A stretch of 52,040 nt of DNA from an uncultured bacterium (lineage in GTDB: Bacteria; Verrucomicrobiota; Kiritimatiellia; CAIKKV01; CAIYGI01). The stretch spans positions 1 to 52,040 of the forward strand of contig CAIYGI010000299.1 of assembly GCA_903925685.1 (NCBI GenBank). Reading direction: 5' to 3'. This document shows positions 9,233-18,230 of this stretch, piece by piece; positions within the stretch are counted from its first letter, which is position 1; each line of letters begins with the position of its first letter. The notes below the pieces were generated by a model that saw nothing but the letters and a program-made list of their open reading frames with translations, was not told the origin of the DNA and made no database searches. The position numbers and the translations under genes were made by a program.

Positions 9233-9261
9233 CCTGCGGGCGAACAGCCGCAGACGCGCCC

Positions 9262-10614
9262 ATGAAAAACAACACGCCACCCTGCCTGATCGGTCTGGAT
9301 CTCGGCACCAGCGCCATCAAGGGCGTGTTGACGGATGGACAGGGCACAGTGCTGGCCGAAGCCGGCGCGGAAGCCCGCTTTCTTCATCCGCACGACGGTT
9401 GGGTGGAGAACGACCCGGAACAACATTACCGGAATATCTGCCGCGTCATCCGCGAACTGGCGACGAAGGCCCCCGGCGAGATAGCGGCCATCTCCATGGC
9501 CGCCGCTTCCGGCAACACGCTTTTGACCGGCGATGGCGGCGCGCCCCTGACCAATATCATCAACTGGATGGACCGCCGCGCCGAGCAAAATCCGCCCGCG
9601 GCTCTGGCCGGTCTTGATGCAGCGGCGGTCGCGCGCATCACCGGCTGGCCCTGCGTCACCGGCTTTCCTCTGGCCAATCTGGCCTGGCTGCAGGAATACC
9701 GGCCGGAACTATACGCGTCCGCCGCGCACTACGGTATGGACACCGACTGGCTGTTGTACCGTCTGACCGGAAAATGGTTGATGGATCATTCCACGGCCAC
9801 AACCTTTCACCTGCAGGAGCAAACAACCGGCGCGTACTACGAGCCGTTTCTGAAGCGGCTGGATATCCCGCGGACGAAGCTGTCGGAGTTAACGCATTCC
9901 GGGGTTGCCGTTGGTCCGCTGACCGCACAGGCCTTGCGCGATACGGGACTTTCGAAGCGAACCACCGTCGTCACCGGTTGTTTCGATCATCCTGCCGCCG
10001 CCCGTTTTGTCGGTGTGCTGGAGCCTGGGCAACTCATGCTCTCCTGCGGCACCTCGTGGGTGGGGTTCACCCCATTCATGGACCGACAGGCCATTCTCGA
10101 CGCGCAGATGCTGTGTGACCCGTTCCTGTCTGCCGGCAATGGCCCCTGGGGCGGTATGTTTTCCGTGCCGTACATCGGGCGCACCATTGACTGGTATGTC
10201 AACAACGTGATTGCTCCCGGCGAGCGTGACAGGATGCGCATCTTCGACGACTTGGCGGCGCAGGCCGCCCCCGGCGCCGGCGGTCTGGTGATTAACCTGC
10301 AGGAACCGCCGCAGCGGCGCGACACCGAGCATGCCAATCTTAGCCGCGCCATCATGGAAGGCGCCGCCCGACTTCTGAACGAGAAGATTCAGGAACTAAA
10401 GCCCCATGGTTTTAGCTATGCCAGGGCGGTCATGGTCGGTGGCCCCGCCAACAGCCCGATCTGGCCGAAAATCGTCGCTGAAATCACCGGTATCGAGGTG
10501 GCAGTCGGCGGGCGTTCCGCCGGCGCGCGCGGGGCTGCGCGGCTGGCCGGCATTGGAAGCGGCGTTTTCCGTGATGAACATGACGCCTTGCGCGTGCCGG
10601 GAGAACCAACATGA
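9262..10614 (+). CDS. FGGY-family carbohydrate kinase
   Basis: The 450-residue protein has the ASKHA fold of FGGY sugar kinases (xylulokinase, fuculokinase, rhamnulokinase). The phosphate 1 motif is GLDLGTSAIKG at residues 8-18, a WMDRRA motif carries the conserved aspartate near residue 104, the second ATP-binding region contains SCGTSWVGF, and the C-terminal adenosine loop has VMVGGPANSP. Length is slightly short for the family. The start at 9262 is preferred to one inside the aldolase gene. The stop overlaps the following ATG (10611-10614). It likely phosphorylates the ketose made by the isomerase encoded downstream. Confidence 0.88.
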   Translation: MKNNTPPCLIGLDLGTSAIKGVLTDGQGTVLAEAGAEARFLHPHDGWVENDPEQHYRNICRVIRELATKAPGEIAAISMAAASGNTLLTGDGGAPLTNIINWMDRRAEQNPPAALAGLDAAAVARITGWPCVTGFPLANLAWLQEYRPELYASAAHYGMDTDWLLYRLTGKWLMDHSTATTFHLQEQTTGAYYEPFLKRLDIPRTKLSELTHSGVAVGPLTAQALRDTGLSKRTTVVTGCFDHPAAARFVGVLEPGQLMLSCGTSWVGFTPFMDRQAILDAQMLCDPFLSAGNGPWGGMFSVPYIGRTIDWYVNNVIAPGERDRMRIFDDLAAQAAPGAGGLVINLQEPPQRRDTEHANLSRAIMEGAARLLNEKIQELKPHGFSYARAVMVGGPANSPIWPKIVAEITGIEVAVGGRSAGARGAARLAGIGSGVFRDEHDALRVPGEPT

Positions 10615-11654
10615 GTATTATTGATGTCAGCGATTCCGATCGCCAGATCTACGAGCGGGAACTACAGGGCTTTCTACCGCCGAAAATCTTCGATGCGCAC
10701 GTTCATTTGTTCGATCGCTCCTGTATGAATCCGACCTATCAGTGTCTACCCCGCAGCATATTCGGCAAGTTCGGTGGCGTGTTCACTCTGGAGCAGTGCC
10801 TGGACTGGGCGAAAGCGCTGCTGCCGGAGCAGGAATTCCATCTCAACAGCTTTGGCATGCCGTCGTACGACGCCGATCTGAATGCCTCGGCGGCTTATTC
10901 CGGCCGCATCTCGGACAATCGCCGTTGCTTCGCCATGTCCTTGGTCTCTCCCCGGGATACGGCCGAGGCCGTCATCCGGCGCGTCGAGCACAACCACCTC
11001 ATTGGCTACAAGGCATACCTCAATTTCGTCGAGGGAAAAAAGCCGCGGGAGATCGCCATTCACGACATGCTGCCCGCGGCACAGATGCAGGCGGCCGACG
11101 AACGCGGGCTGGTCATCACGCTTCACATTCCCCGTCCGGGACGTCTGGCCGATCCGGTCAACCAGGCCCAGATGGTGGAGTTGTGCCGCCGCTACCCGCG
11201 GACGCGGATCATTTTTGCGCACATCGGGAGAGCCTACTATCTCAGCAATGCGATCGGGTTTCTGGACGGCATCGCCGCCTGCCCGAATGCCTATCTCGAC
11301 ACCGCCATGGTCAACCACGAAGGCGTACTGGAGTACGCCTTCCGGAATTTCCCGCGCGACCGCATTCTCTTCGGCTCCGACGCCCCGGTCGCCTTTCTGC
11401 GCGGGAAATCCGTGGAGGTCAACAACCAGTATGCCTACCTGATGGGCGAGGATTACGCGATCGGCACCTCGATCTACGACGCTAGCCATGCCGTGACCTT
11501 TACCACGTTCTTCTATGAACAGCTCCGCGGCATCAAACTGGCGGCGGAACGCGCCGGTCTGTCGCGAGCGGAGATCGAGAATGTATTCTTCCACAATGCC
11601 AGCCGCCTGTTCCAAGCGGTGGCAACGCGAAACTACGGAAACCGAAAGGAATGA
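10611..11654 (+). CDS. Amidohydrolase-2 family metal-dependent hydrolase
   Basis: A 347-residue TIM-barrel hydrolase. Metal ligands expected for the amidohydrolase superfamily are visible: HVH in the first strand (IFDAHVHLFD, residues about 24-33), a histidine in ITLHIPRPG, a histidine in IIFAHIGRAY and the aspartate in ILFGSDAP. In sugar clusters this family includes lactonases acting on sugar acids. It is coupled on both sides (ATGA overlaps) and is a paralogue of the protein at 16750-17868, with which it shares the HIP(R)xGRLxDPVN and AHxGRAY segments. The reaction is not known. Confidence 0.83.
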   Translation: MSIIDVSDSDRQIYERELQGFLPPKIFDAHVHLFDRSCMNPTYQCLPRSIFGKFGGVFTLEQCLDWAKALLPEQEFHLNSFGMPSYDADLNASAAYSGRISDNRRCFAMSLVSPRDTAEAVIRRVEHNHLIGYKAYLNFVEGKKPREIAIHDMLPAAQMQAADERGLVITLHIPRPGRLADPVNQAQMVELCRRYPRTRIIFAHIGRAYYLSNAIGFLDGIAACPNAYLDTAMVNHEGVLEYAFRNFPRDRILFGSDAPVAFLRGKSVEVNNQYAYLMGEDYAIGTSIYDASHAVTFTTFFYEQLRGIKLAAERAGLSRAEIENVFFHNASRLFQAVATRNYGNRKE

Positions 11655-11656
11655 CC

Positions 11657-13063
11657 ATGACGCTTCAGCGAGTTCCCAAGGCGGGGCTGTTACCCTTCTA
11701 TCTGAAACTCTACGACGATCTTCTGCCCGAGTGCCGGAGCGGGTTTGACGGTTTCGTCGGGCGCATCGCCGCCGCGCTTGAAACGCGGGGGCTGGCGGTG
11801 CAAGCCGCGCCGGTCTGCCGCGTTGCCGACGAGTTCGCCACCGCCGTCAGGCAATTCGAGGCGGACGGGGTTGATTGCATCGTCACCCTGCACCTGGCCT
11901 ATTCACCGTCCCTGGAAGCGATCGAGGCCTTCTGCGCGACGAAACTCCCGATCGTGATCCTCGACACAACCATGGATGCGGATTTCGGGCGCAGCATCTC
12001 CCCGGCACGGATCATGTACAACCATGGCGTTCACGGCGTCATGGATTTTGCCTCCATGCTGCGTCGTCGGCGGCGGGCGTTCGAGATCGTGGCCGGTCAC
12101 GACGCCGACCCGCGGACGATGGACCGGGCCGCCGACCAGGTGCGCGCCGTCATCGCCGCCGGAGCTTTGCGTGGCAGCCGTGTGGTGCGTGTTGGGAACA
12201 CTTTTGCGGGCATGGGGGATTTCAGCGTGGCCGAGGACGTGCTGTCCGCCAAGTTGGGAATCAGTGTCCAGCAGATCGGACTGGATGTGCTCGACGCCGC
12301 CGTTACGAATGTGACCGACGCCGCCGTGGCCAAAGAGGTGGCGGACGATCGCAAACGATTCGCCTGCGCACTGACGGATGAATCCCACGAACGTTCCGTA
12401 CGCGTCGGCCTTGGACTGCGCCACATCATTGAAGCAGGCGGTTACAGCGGGTTCAGCGTCAATTTCCAGGCTTTCGACCGCGGCGGCCGTCCCGCCAATA
12501 CCATGCCGTTTCTGGAAATCTCCAAGGCGATGGGGCGGGGGATTGGCTATGCCGGCGAGGGCGATGTGCTGACCGCCGCTCTCGTTGGGGCTCTGGCACG
12601 CGCGTTCGGCGCCGTGACCTTCACCGAAATCTTCTGCCCCGACTGGGCTGGTGACACTCTCTTCCTCTCGCACATGGGCGAGATCAGCCCGGCGGTGGCC
12701 GGCGACGTGCCGCGCGTCATCTTCAAACCGTTTTTCGGCGGTGGCTCGCTGGATCCGGCCGTGCTGACTTGCGCCGTGAAACCCGGTCCGGCCGTGTTCG
12801 TCAATCTCACCCCCGGCCCGGACGACACCTTCTCGCTCATCGTTGCCCCCGTCGAGGTGCTCGCGGAGGACGCTTCACTGGACCCAGCCATGCGTGACGT
12901 GGTGCGCACCTGGGTGCGGCCGCAGGGCAAGGTGGCGCCATTCCTGGAAGCCTACTCACGCGCTGGCGGCACGCATCACAGCGCCCTCGTGCTGGGCGAC
13001 CGTGCCGACGCCGTGGCCGCCTTCGGCCGGATGAGCGGGCTGGAGGTTGTGCGCATTGAATGA
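11657..13063 (+). CDS. L-fucose/L-arabinose isomerase-like protein
   Basis: The 468-residue protein follows the fold of L-fucose and L-arabinose isomerases: an N-terminal region with alternating strands and helices (VDCIVTLHLAYSPS, residues about 73-86), a middle Rossmann-like domain, and a C-terminal beta domain beginning near residue 335 with GDTLFLSHMGE. These enzymes interconvert aldoses and ketoses with a divalent metal. The ATG at 11657 is about six bases from GAAAGGA; an ATG at 11651, overlapping the previous stop, is the alternative. The last 17 codons are also found as a relic at 18167-18223. Sugar specificity cannot be assigned. Confidence 0.8.
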   Translation: MTLQRVPKAGLLPFYLKLYDDLLPECRSGFDGFVGRIAAALETRGLAVQAAPVCRVADEFATAVRQFEADGVDCIVTLHLAYSPSLEAIEAFCATKLPIVILDTTMDADFGRSISPARIMYNHGVHGVMDFASMLRRRRRAFEIVAGHDADPRTMDRAADQVRAVIAAGALRGSRVVRVGNTFAGMGDFSVAEDVLSAKLGISVQQIGLDVLDAAVTNVTDAAVAKEVADDRKRFACALTDESHERSVRVGLGLRHIIEAGGYSGFSVNFQAFDRGGRPANTMPFLEISKAMGRGIGYAGEGDVLTAALVGALARAFGAVTFTEIFCPDWAGDTLFLSHMGEISPAVAGDVPRVIFKPFFGGGSLDPAVLTCAVKPGPAVFVNLTPGPDDTFSLIVAPVEVLAEDASLDPAMRDVVRTWVRPQGKVAPFLEAYSRAGGTHHSALVLGDRADAVAAFGRMSGLEVVRIE

Positions 13064-13139
13064 AAATATGGCAACGGCATGCGGTTGTTGAGGCGGGAAA
13101 CGTGAAGCGCGCGATGACCCATCGGGGAATGAACCCACA

Positions 13140-13937
13140 ATGCATCTGAATGGCTGGGACATCGCGCTTCTGCTGTCGGTCTCCGTTCAGGCGACCTTGG
13201 TCGCCTATGCGCGCACGCCGCGGACCAAGGCGCTGCTGATCACGTTTCCGATCCCGACTACTTTCGCATACTTGGCGCTGGGCCAGCCGGTGGACGCCAC
13301 GAACATGCTTGGGGTGGCGCTGCTGATGCTCTTCACCCACGGCGTGCGCTGGCTGCATGTTCACGGGAATCGGCACATCATCCTTGCCATCATCTGCGGC
13401 GCATGCCTGTATAGTCTGCTGGGCTGTGCGATCGCCTATGTTGTGCCCCGTCACGAATGGACGTTTTGGACGGCGAGCGCCGCGGTGCTCGCCGTGGGGG
13501 GGACGCTTCTGTGGTTCCTGCCGCAACGTGACGAGCCGTCGCACCGCAGCCCGCTGCCGATCTACGTGAAGCTGCCCATCGTCATGGCGGTGGTCACATG
13601 CCTGATTCTGGGCAAGCATTGGCTGCAGGGGTTCATGACCGTCTTCCCGATGGTCGGCGTGGTGGCGGCCTACGAGGCTCGGCACTCGCTGTGGACGATG
13701 GCGCGGCAGATGTCGGTGATCATGCTGACCCTTGGGCCGATGTTGATTGCCATTCACATGGCTCAGCCACTCGTCGGCCCCTACGGCGCGCTGGCGATCG
13801 GGTGGCTGGTGTTTGCCGGAACGCTGCCGGTGATGGAAAGGCTGAAGGATCGCTGCCGTGGCGATAGCGATGGATACATGCGGACAGATGCGTCCGATTC
13901 GTCAGATCGGTCCGATGTCTTAACCAACCGCCTGTAA
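13140..13937 (+). CDS. Polytopic membrane protein of unknown function
   Basis: A 265-residue protein with about eight hydrophobic segments, no signal peptide and a hydrophilic C-terminal tail of about 30 residues that is rich in Asp, Ser and Arg. I do not recognise the family. Because it sits between an isomerase and an oxidoreductase gene and no other transporter is encoded in the cluster, a role in sugar or sugar-acid passage is possible, but this is inference. The first 19 codons recur as a relic at 19358-19414, so the gene was part of a duplicated block. Confidence 0.75.
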   Translation: MHLNGWDIALLLSVSVQATLVAYARTPRTKALLITFPIPTTFAYLALGQPVDATNMLGVALLMLFTHGVRWLHVHGNRHIILAIICGACLYSLLGCAIAYVVPRHEWTFWTASAAVLAVGGTLLWFLPQRDEPSHRSPLPIYVKLPIVMAVVTCLILGKHWLQGFMTVFPMVGVVAAYEARHSLWTMARQMSVIMLTLGPMLIAIHMAQPLVGPYGALAIGWLVFAGTLPVMERLKDRCRGDSDGYMRTDASDSSDRSDVLTNRL

Positions 13938-13968
13938 TGGCGGGCTGAACACAAAGGAGACGAAAGTC

Positions 13969-15255
13969 ATGACGAACAATAATGCAGGCAAGACAACCGC
14001 CGCCGGTAAGCGCGGCAAGCCCATTCGCGTGGGCGTGATCGGTGTGGGGCGGGGCAGCAGTTTTGCCTCGGGCGCCACGGACCTGGTGGGCATGAAACTG
14101 GTGGCGCTGTGCGACATCTGGAAAGAGAAGCTGGACGAGGCGGGCAAGAAGTATGGCGTGGCCACCTACACGGACTACGACAAGTTCCTGGAACACGACA
14201 TGGACGCCGTGGTGCTGGCGAACTACTTCCACGAGCACGCGCCCTTCGCCGTCAAAGCCCTGGCGGCCGGCAAGCATGTGATGAGCGAGACCTCGTGCAA
14301 CGCGACGCTCGCCGAGGGCGTGGCCCTCTGCCGGGCCGTCGAGAAGAGCGGCAAGATCTACATGCTGGCGGAGAACTACCCGTTCACGCGTTTCAACATG
14401 GAGATGCGGCGGCTTTATCGCTCGGGCGAGATCGGCCGGGTCACCTACGCCGAGGGTGAGTACAACCACCCGATGGACACGGAAGGGACCAATTCGATTT
14501 CGCCGGGGCTCAACCACTGGCGCAACTGGAATTACTCCACCTCCTACTGCACCCACGCGCTGGCGCCGCTGATGTGCATCACCGACACGATGCCCCTGTC
14601 AGTTAACGGGCTCTCAATCACCGCGCCGGAAATCACCGATGCGCTGCCACGGCGCTCCGACCCGGGGTCCGTGATCCTGTGCCGCATGGACAACGGCGCC
14701 GTCTTCCGCATCTTCGGTCTGTGGCTTCCCGGGCACAGCAACTGGTATCGTGTGCATGGCACGCGCGGCGCCATGGAAATCACACGCGGCCCGGGCTATT
14801 TCGGTCCCGAACAAGTGCGGGTCTGGCATGACGAGTGGAACTGCCCGGCGAGCACGCCGAAAGAGCGGACGTATACACCGGACTGGCCCGAGCATGCCGA
14901 CCTGGCTAACAAAGCCGGCCACGGCGGCGGCGATTTCTGGACGAACTTCGAATTCGCCAACGCCATCCGTTCGGGCAAACAGCCGTATTTGAATGTCTAT
15001 CGCGGCGTGGCCATGAGCAGCGTCGGCATCCTGGCCTGGAAGAGCGCTCTGGCCGACGGCGCACCCTTCGCCGTGCCGGACTTCAAGAAGGAAAAGAGCC
15101 GCAAGGCGTTCGAGAACGACCACTGGTCGCCTTTCCCGTCGCACGCCGCCCCCGGCCAGCCGCCGCCGTCCATCCGCGGCATGTTCAAGCTCAAGCCGGA
15201 GGCCGTCGCCCGCGCCCGCAAATTATGGGTAAAACAGGGTTATAAAGGCGAATAG
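13969..15255 (+). CDS. Gfo/Idh/MocA family oxidoreductase (GH109-like)
   Basis: A 428-residue protein with an N-terminal NAD(P)-binding Rossmann domain (IRVGVIGVGRGSS near residues 23-35, followed by ALCDIW) and a C-terminal alpha/beta domain. The segment MLAENYPF and the later STSYCTHALAPLM place it near GH109-type members, which use NAD+ in glycoside cleavage, although plain dehydrogenases share this fold. No twin-arginine signal is present, so it should be cytoplasmic. AAAGGAGA lies upstream of the ATG. It is a paralogue of the product of 18231-19346. Confidence 0.85.
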   Translation: MTNNNAGKTTAAGKRGKPIRVGVIGVGRGSSFASGATDLVGMKLVALCDIWKEKLDEAGKKYGVATYTDYDKFLEHDMDAVVLANYFHEHAPFAVKALAAGKHVMSETSCNATLAEGVALCRAVEKSGKIYMLAENYPFTRFNMEMRRLYRSGEIGRVTYAEGEYNHPMDTEGTNSISPGLNHWRNWNYSTSYCTHALAPLMCITDTMPLSVNGLSITAPEITDALPRRSDPGSVILCRMDNGAVFRIFGLWLPGHSNWYRVHGTRGAMEITRGPGYFGPEQVRVWHDEWNCPASTPKERTYTPDWPEHADLANKAGHGGGDFWTNFEFANAIRSGKQPYLNVYRGVAMSSVGILAWKSALADGAPFAVPDFKKEKSRKAFENDHWSPFPSHAAPGQPPPSIRGMFKLKPEAVARARKLWVKQGYKGE

Positions 15256-15270
15256 TTACTGGGGAGGAGC

Positions 15271-15427
15271 CAGAATTCAGAAGTCAGTAGTCAGAATAAG
15301 GAACCCGCATGGGCCAGAGAGATACGAAGAGAACAGGCGCTAAACGCAGGGTGTTGGCGGAATGTTCCTTGCGGTCTTCAACGGCTGATTCTTGGGTGTT
15401 TTATTCTGAATTCTGACTGCTGACTAC
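15271..15427. repeat. CAGAATTCAG/AGTCAG-type intergenic inverted repeat
   Basis: The left arm at 15271-15298 (CAGAATTCAGAAGTCAGTAG then TCAGAATA) and the right arm at 15402-15427 (TATTCTGAATTCTGACTGCT then GACTAC) are inverted relative to each other and built from the same short blocks. They flank about 100 bp without a gene, between the oxidoreductase and URO-D-like genes. This looks like a degenerate repeat family rather than a terminator. Confidence 0.65.
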
Positions 15428-15479
15428 CTGAGTGGTTACGGCGAATAAACGGTACGTAGTGAATAATAATAGGAGCAAG

Positions 15480-16667
15480 ATGGATAAAACGACAGGATTT
15501 GCTGAATTTGAAGACAAGTGGCAAGCCAATGCCCGGCTGGCGCTCGACACCTTTGCCCTGCGCCCTACGCAGGGTATTCCCTTGTCGTCGATGAACGTTA
15601 TGCAATGGTCGCACCTGGAGACACTCTCCGGCAATCCGCCGGGCAGCTACGCAAAGGAACCCGTCCGTGTCTACCGTGAATTCCAGCTCAAGGTCGGGGC
15701 CTGTTTCATTGACCAGTGGATTCCCGACAACCCCTTGAGCATGAAGGATCAGGGCTATGACGATAAAGCCCAGCGCGGCGCCACCACCGGCGCCGAGGAA
15801 ATCGTGCGCGATGGCATGCTGATCGACTCGCCAGAGGCCACCGTCGCGCACATGGAGAAGGTCCTCTTCCCGCAATGGGAACAGTGGCGGCGCGATCTAG
15901 AGGTCAACGCCGACGAGCAGGTTCGCAACCTCATCGCTACGGAAATTGAAGTGCAAAACCTTTTCGGCTTGAACATGCTGAAGAGCCCCTATGGCGGCTT
16001 TTTTACCTTCCCCGGCTTTCTCTATGGAAACTACGGCTATGCCAACTACTTCATGGCCTACGCGCTTTACCCCGAGGTGATCGAGCGGGGCTTCAAGATT
16101 TATGCCGATGCCGCCGAAGTCTACAACCGCATCGCCGCCCGCGCCATCGTCGAAGGCGGCTTGCCGCGGCTGATCCGCCTCGACCACGACATGGCCGACT
16201 CGCGCGGCACGCTGGTGGACATAAAATCGTTGGATAAAATCTGGTTTCCGCACTTTGTCCGTTCGATTCAACCTTTTCTGGATGCCGGCATCCGGCTGAT
16301 TTGGCACTGCGACGGCAACCTGATGTCCATGGTGCCGCGCCTGCTGGATGTCGGCCTCGGCGGCTTCCAGGGGTTCCAGTACGAGGACGGCATGGACTAC
16401 GAGAAAATCTGCAAGATGAAGACCAGGGACGGCGATGGCCTGTTCATCATTGCCGGCGTCTCGGTCACCACCACCTTGCCCCACGGCAAGCCGGCCGACG
16501 TGCGGCGCCAATTGGACTGGCTGGTTGCGAAAGGTCCGAAAGTGGGTCTTATGCTCGGCTGTTCCAGTTCCGTTGCCCCCGGCGTGCCGCTGGCGAACAT
16601 GCAGACACTGATCGAGGGGTTGGCGCACTATCGTCAGCATGGCCGATCCGCGAATGGCGTCCAATAA
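15480..16667 (+). CDS. URO-D superfamily protein (uroporphyrinogen decarboxylase / methyltransferase-like)
   Basis: A 395-residue TIM-barrel protein of the URO-D superfamily, which contains uroporphyrinogen decarboxylase and the MtaA/CmuA cobalamin methyltransferases. The motif IWHCDGNL near residue 278 has the His-x-Cys pair that binds zinc in the methyltransferase branch, which argues against a haem-pathway enzyme. The start at 15480 follows TAGGAGCAAG. Its place amid amidohydrolases and sugar enzymes suggests a role in breaking down methylated or otherwise modified sugars, for example demethylation; this is inference. Confidence 0.75.
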   Translation: MDKTTGFAEFEDKWQANARLALDTFALRPTQGIPLSSMNVMQWSHLETLSGNPPGSYAKEPVRVYREFQLKVGACFIDQWIPDNPLSMKDQGYDDKAQRGATTGAEEIVRDGMLIDSPEATVAHMEKVLFPQWEQWRRDLEVNADEQVRNLIATEIEVQNLFGLNMLKSPYGGFFTFPGFLYGNYGYANYFMAYALYPEVIERGFKIYADAAEVYNRIAARAIVEGGLPRLIRLDHDMADSRGTLVDIKSLDKIWFPHFVRSIQPFLDAGIRLIWHCDGNLMSMVPRLLDVGLGGFQGFQYEDGMDYEKICKMKTRDGDGLFIIAGVSVTTTLPHGKPADVRRQLDWLVAKGPKVGLMLGCSSSVAPGVPLANMQTLIEGLAHYRQHGRSANGVQ

Positions 16668-16749
16668 TGACCGCTGTGGGGACAGACTCTAAGATAGCGC
16701 GCTGAAAACTTGACCGGACCGCCAAGAAACATACGGGAGAATAATCAAT

Positions 16750-17868
16750 ATGAAACCATTATTTGAAGTCAAACCGGTTGACCGCGAGTTTTATGCGAAA
16801 CGCCTGCGCGACTGGCTGCCGGATAAAATCATAGATATCCACACCCACGTCTGGCTTGACCGCTTCAAGGACAAACGAGGAAACGAGCCGGTGCGCTCCG
16901 TGACCTGGCCGGCGCGCGTGGCCAAGGATTGCAGTATCGAGGATTTGGTCGAAACCTATCGCGTGATGTTTCCCGACAAAGCCGTTACGCCTCTTATTTT
17001 CGGCAACGTTTTTGCCGAGCGTGACGATCGGGCGGGCAACAACCGTTATGTGGCGGAAAGCGCCGTGAAGGCGAATTGCCCGGCGCTGATCTGTTCGCAT
17101 CCAGAATGGCCGGCGGAAGAATTGGAGGCGCGCATCGCACAGGGTAAGTTCGTCGGCGCAAAAAGTTACCTGACGCTGGCCCCGACCTATCTGCCGGAAA
17201 AGGAAATCCGGATTTACGATTATTTTCCGCACGCCCACCTCGATGTGCTTAACCGGCGCGGCTGGATTTTAATGCTGCACATTCCGCGTGACGGCCGCCT
17301 GCGCGACCCAGTCAACCTGGCGCAATTGCTGGAAATCGAGGCGCGCTATCCCCGCCTGCGGGTTGTTATCGCCCACGTGGGGCGCGCCTATTGTCCGGAG
17401 GATGTGGGTAACGCTTTCAAGGTTCTATCCAAGACCCGGAACATGTGTTTTGATATTTCGGCCAACACCAACGCATTGGTCTTCCGCCAGTTAATCGAGG
17501 CTGTTGGTCCGAAGCGCATTCTGTTCGGCAGTGACTTGGTGATTGCGCGCATGCGCATGCGGCGGATTTGCGAGAGGGGCAATTATGTCAATATTGTACC
17601 GGCCGGATTATATGGCGATGTCAGCGGCGACAAGCACATGCGCGAAGTCAGCGGGATTGAAGCCGATAAACTTTCGTTTTTCATGTTCGAGATCATAAAT
17701 GCCTTCCGTCGGGCGGCCGAAGAGACCGGCTTGACCCGTAGCGATGTTGAGGACGTTTTTTTCAATAACGCCGGCCGGATGCTGCGCGGCGCGCGGGGGG
17801 GAGCAAAGTACAGGACTGTTCAAGAACCCAAGGAAAAGGCGACTGCGAAATGCGGGCGTAAAACATGA
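16750..17868 (+). CDS. Amidohydrolase-2 family metal-dependent hydrolase (second copy)
   Basis: The 372-residue protein has the family's metal ligands: HTH in IIDIHTHVWLD (residues about 27-37), a histidine in LMLHIPRDG, one in VVIAHVGRAY and the aspartate of RILFGSDLV. It is a diverged paralogue of the product of 10611-11654 and probably acts on a related lactone or sugar acid. GGGAGA precedes the ATG. The C-terminal 20 residues are basic and poorly conserved. It is followed by gene debris and not by another intact gene until 18231. Confidence 0.82.
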   Translation: MKPLFEVKPVDREFYAKRLRDWLPDKIIDIHTHVWLDRFKDKRGNEPVRSVTWPARVAKDCSIEDLVETYRVMFPDKAVTPLIFGNVFAERDDRAGNNRYVAESAVKANCPALICSHPEWPAEELEARIAQGKFVGAKSYLTLAPTYLPEKEIRIYDYFPHAHLDVLNRRGWILMLHIPRDGRLRDPVNLAQLLEIEARYPRLRVVIAHVGRAYCPEDVGNAFKVLSKTRNMCFDISANTNALVFRQLIEAVGPKRILFGSDLVIARMRMRRICERGNYVNIVPAGLYGDVSGDKHMREVSGIEADKLSFFMFEIINAFRRAAEETGLTRSDVEDVFFNNAGRMLRGARGGAKYRTVQEPKEKATAKCGRKT

Positions 17869-17935
17869 GAAGGAAACAAAAGCAAACCGGCATAGAGTAA
17901 ATGTTGGGATGATATACCATCAAGAAAGGATCGTC

Positions 17936-18028
17936 ATGAAGACCGTTAAAAACCAGCGGACCATTCGCGTGGGCGTGATCGGCGTGGGGCGCCGCGCCAT
18001 GAGGTGGCCTTCGCCAAGGACGACGTGA
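17936..18028 (+). pseudogene. Truncated 5' end of a Gfo/Idh/MocA gene
   Basis: The first 20 codons encode an NAD-binding start (TIRVGVIGVGRR) almost identical to residues 22-34 of the oxidoreductase at 13969, with a good AAGAAAGGA upstream. After GVGRRAM the frame changes into unrelated sequence and stops at codon 31. Between 18029 and 18166 another frame continues with a plausible protein tail (DDVKEDFDGRQY and FFTEAFEQMPP) whose parent is not in the window. The region is a junction of gene fragments. Confidence 0.7.
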
Positions 18029-18166
18029 AGGAGGACTTCGACGGCCGGCAATACTCCGGCCATCTCACAAGACCGGCCAAACGGCCAAGTTGTTCAATGA
18101 GTTCTGAATTCTTTACCGAAGCGTTCGAGCAAATGCCGCCCGCCGAGCGGGAGAACTATCACCGCC

Positions 18167-18223
18167 GCCGTGGCCGCCTTCGGACGGATGAGCGGGCTGG
18201 AGATTGTGCGCATCGAGGGGTGA
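18167..18223 (+). pseudogene. Relic of the fucose-isomerase-like gene 3' end
   Basis: These 19 codons (AVAAFGRMSGLEIVRIEG then stop) correspond to the end of the isomerase-like gene at 13010-13063 (AVAAFGRMSGLEVVRIE), with only a few base changes. Everything upstream of the match is missing. It shows that a second copy of the isomerase once ended here, directly before the second Gfo/Idh/MocA gene. Confidence 0.8.
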
Positions 18224-18230
18224 AATTATT

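Noticed and set aside
15480-16667. Uroporphyrinogen decarboxylase HemE
   Set aside because: The His-x-Cys motif, sequence around it and sugar-cluster context fit the methyltransferase-like branch better; no other haem gene is nearby.
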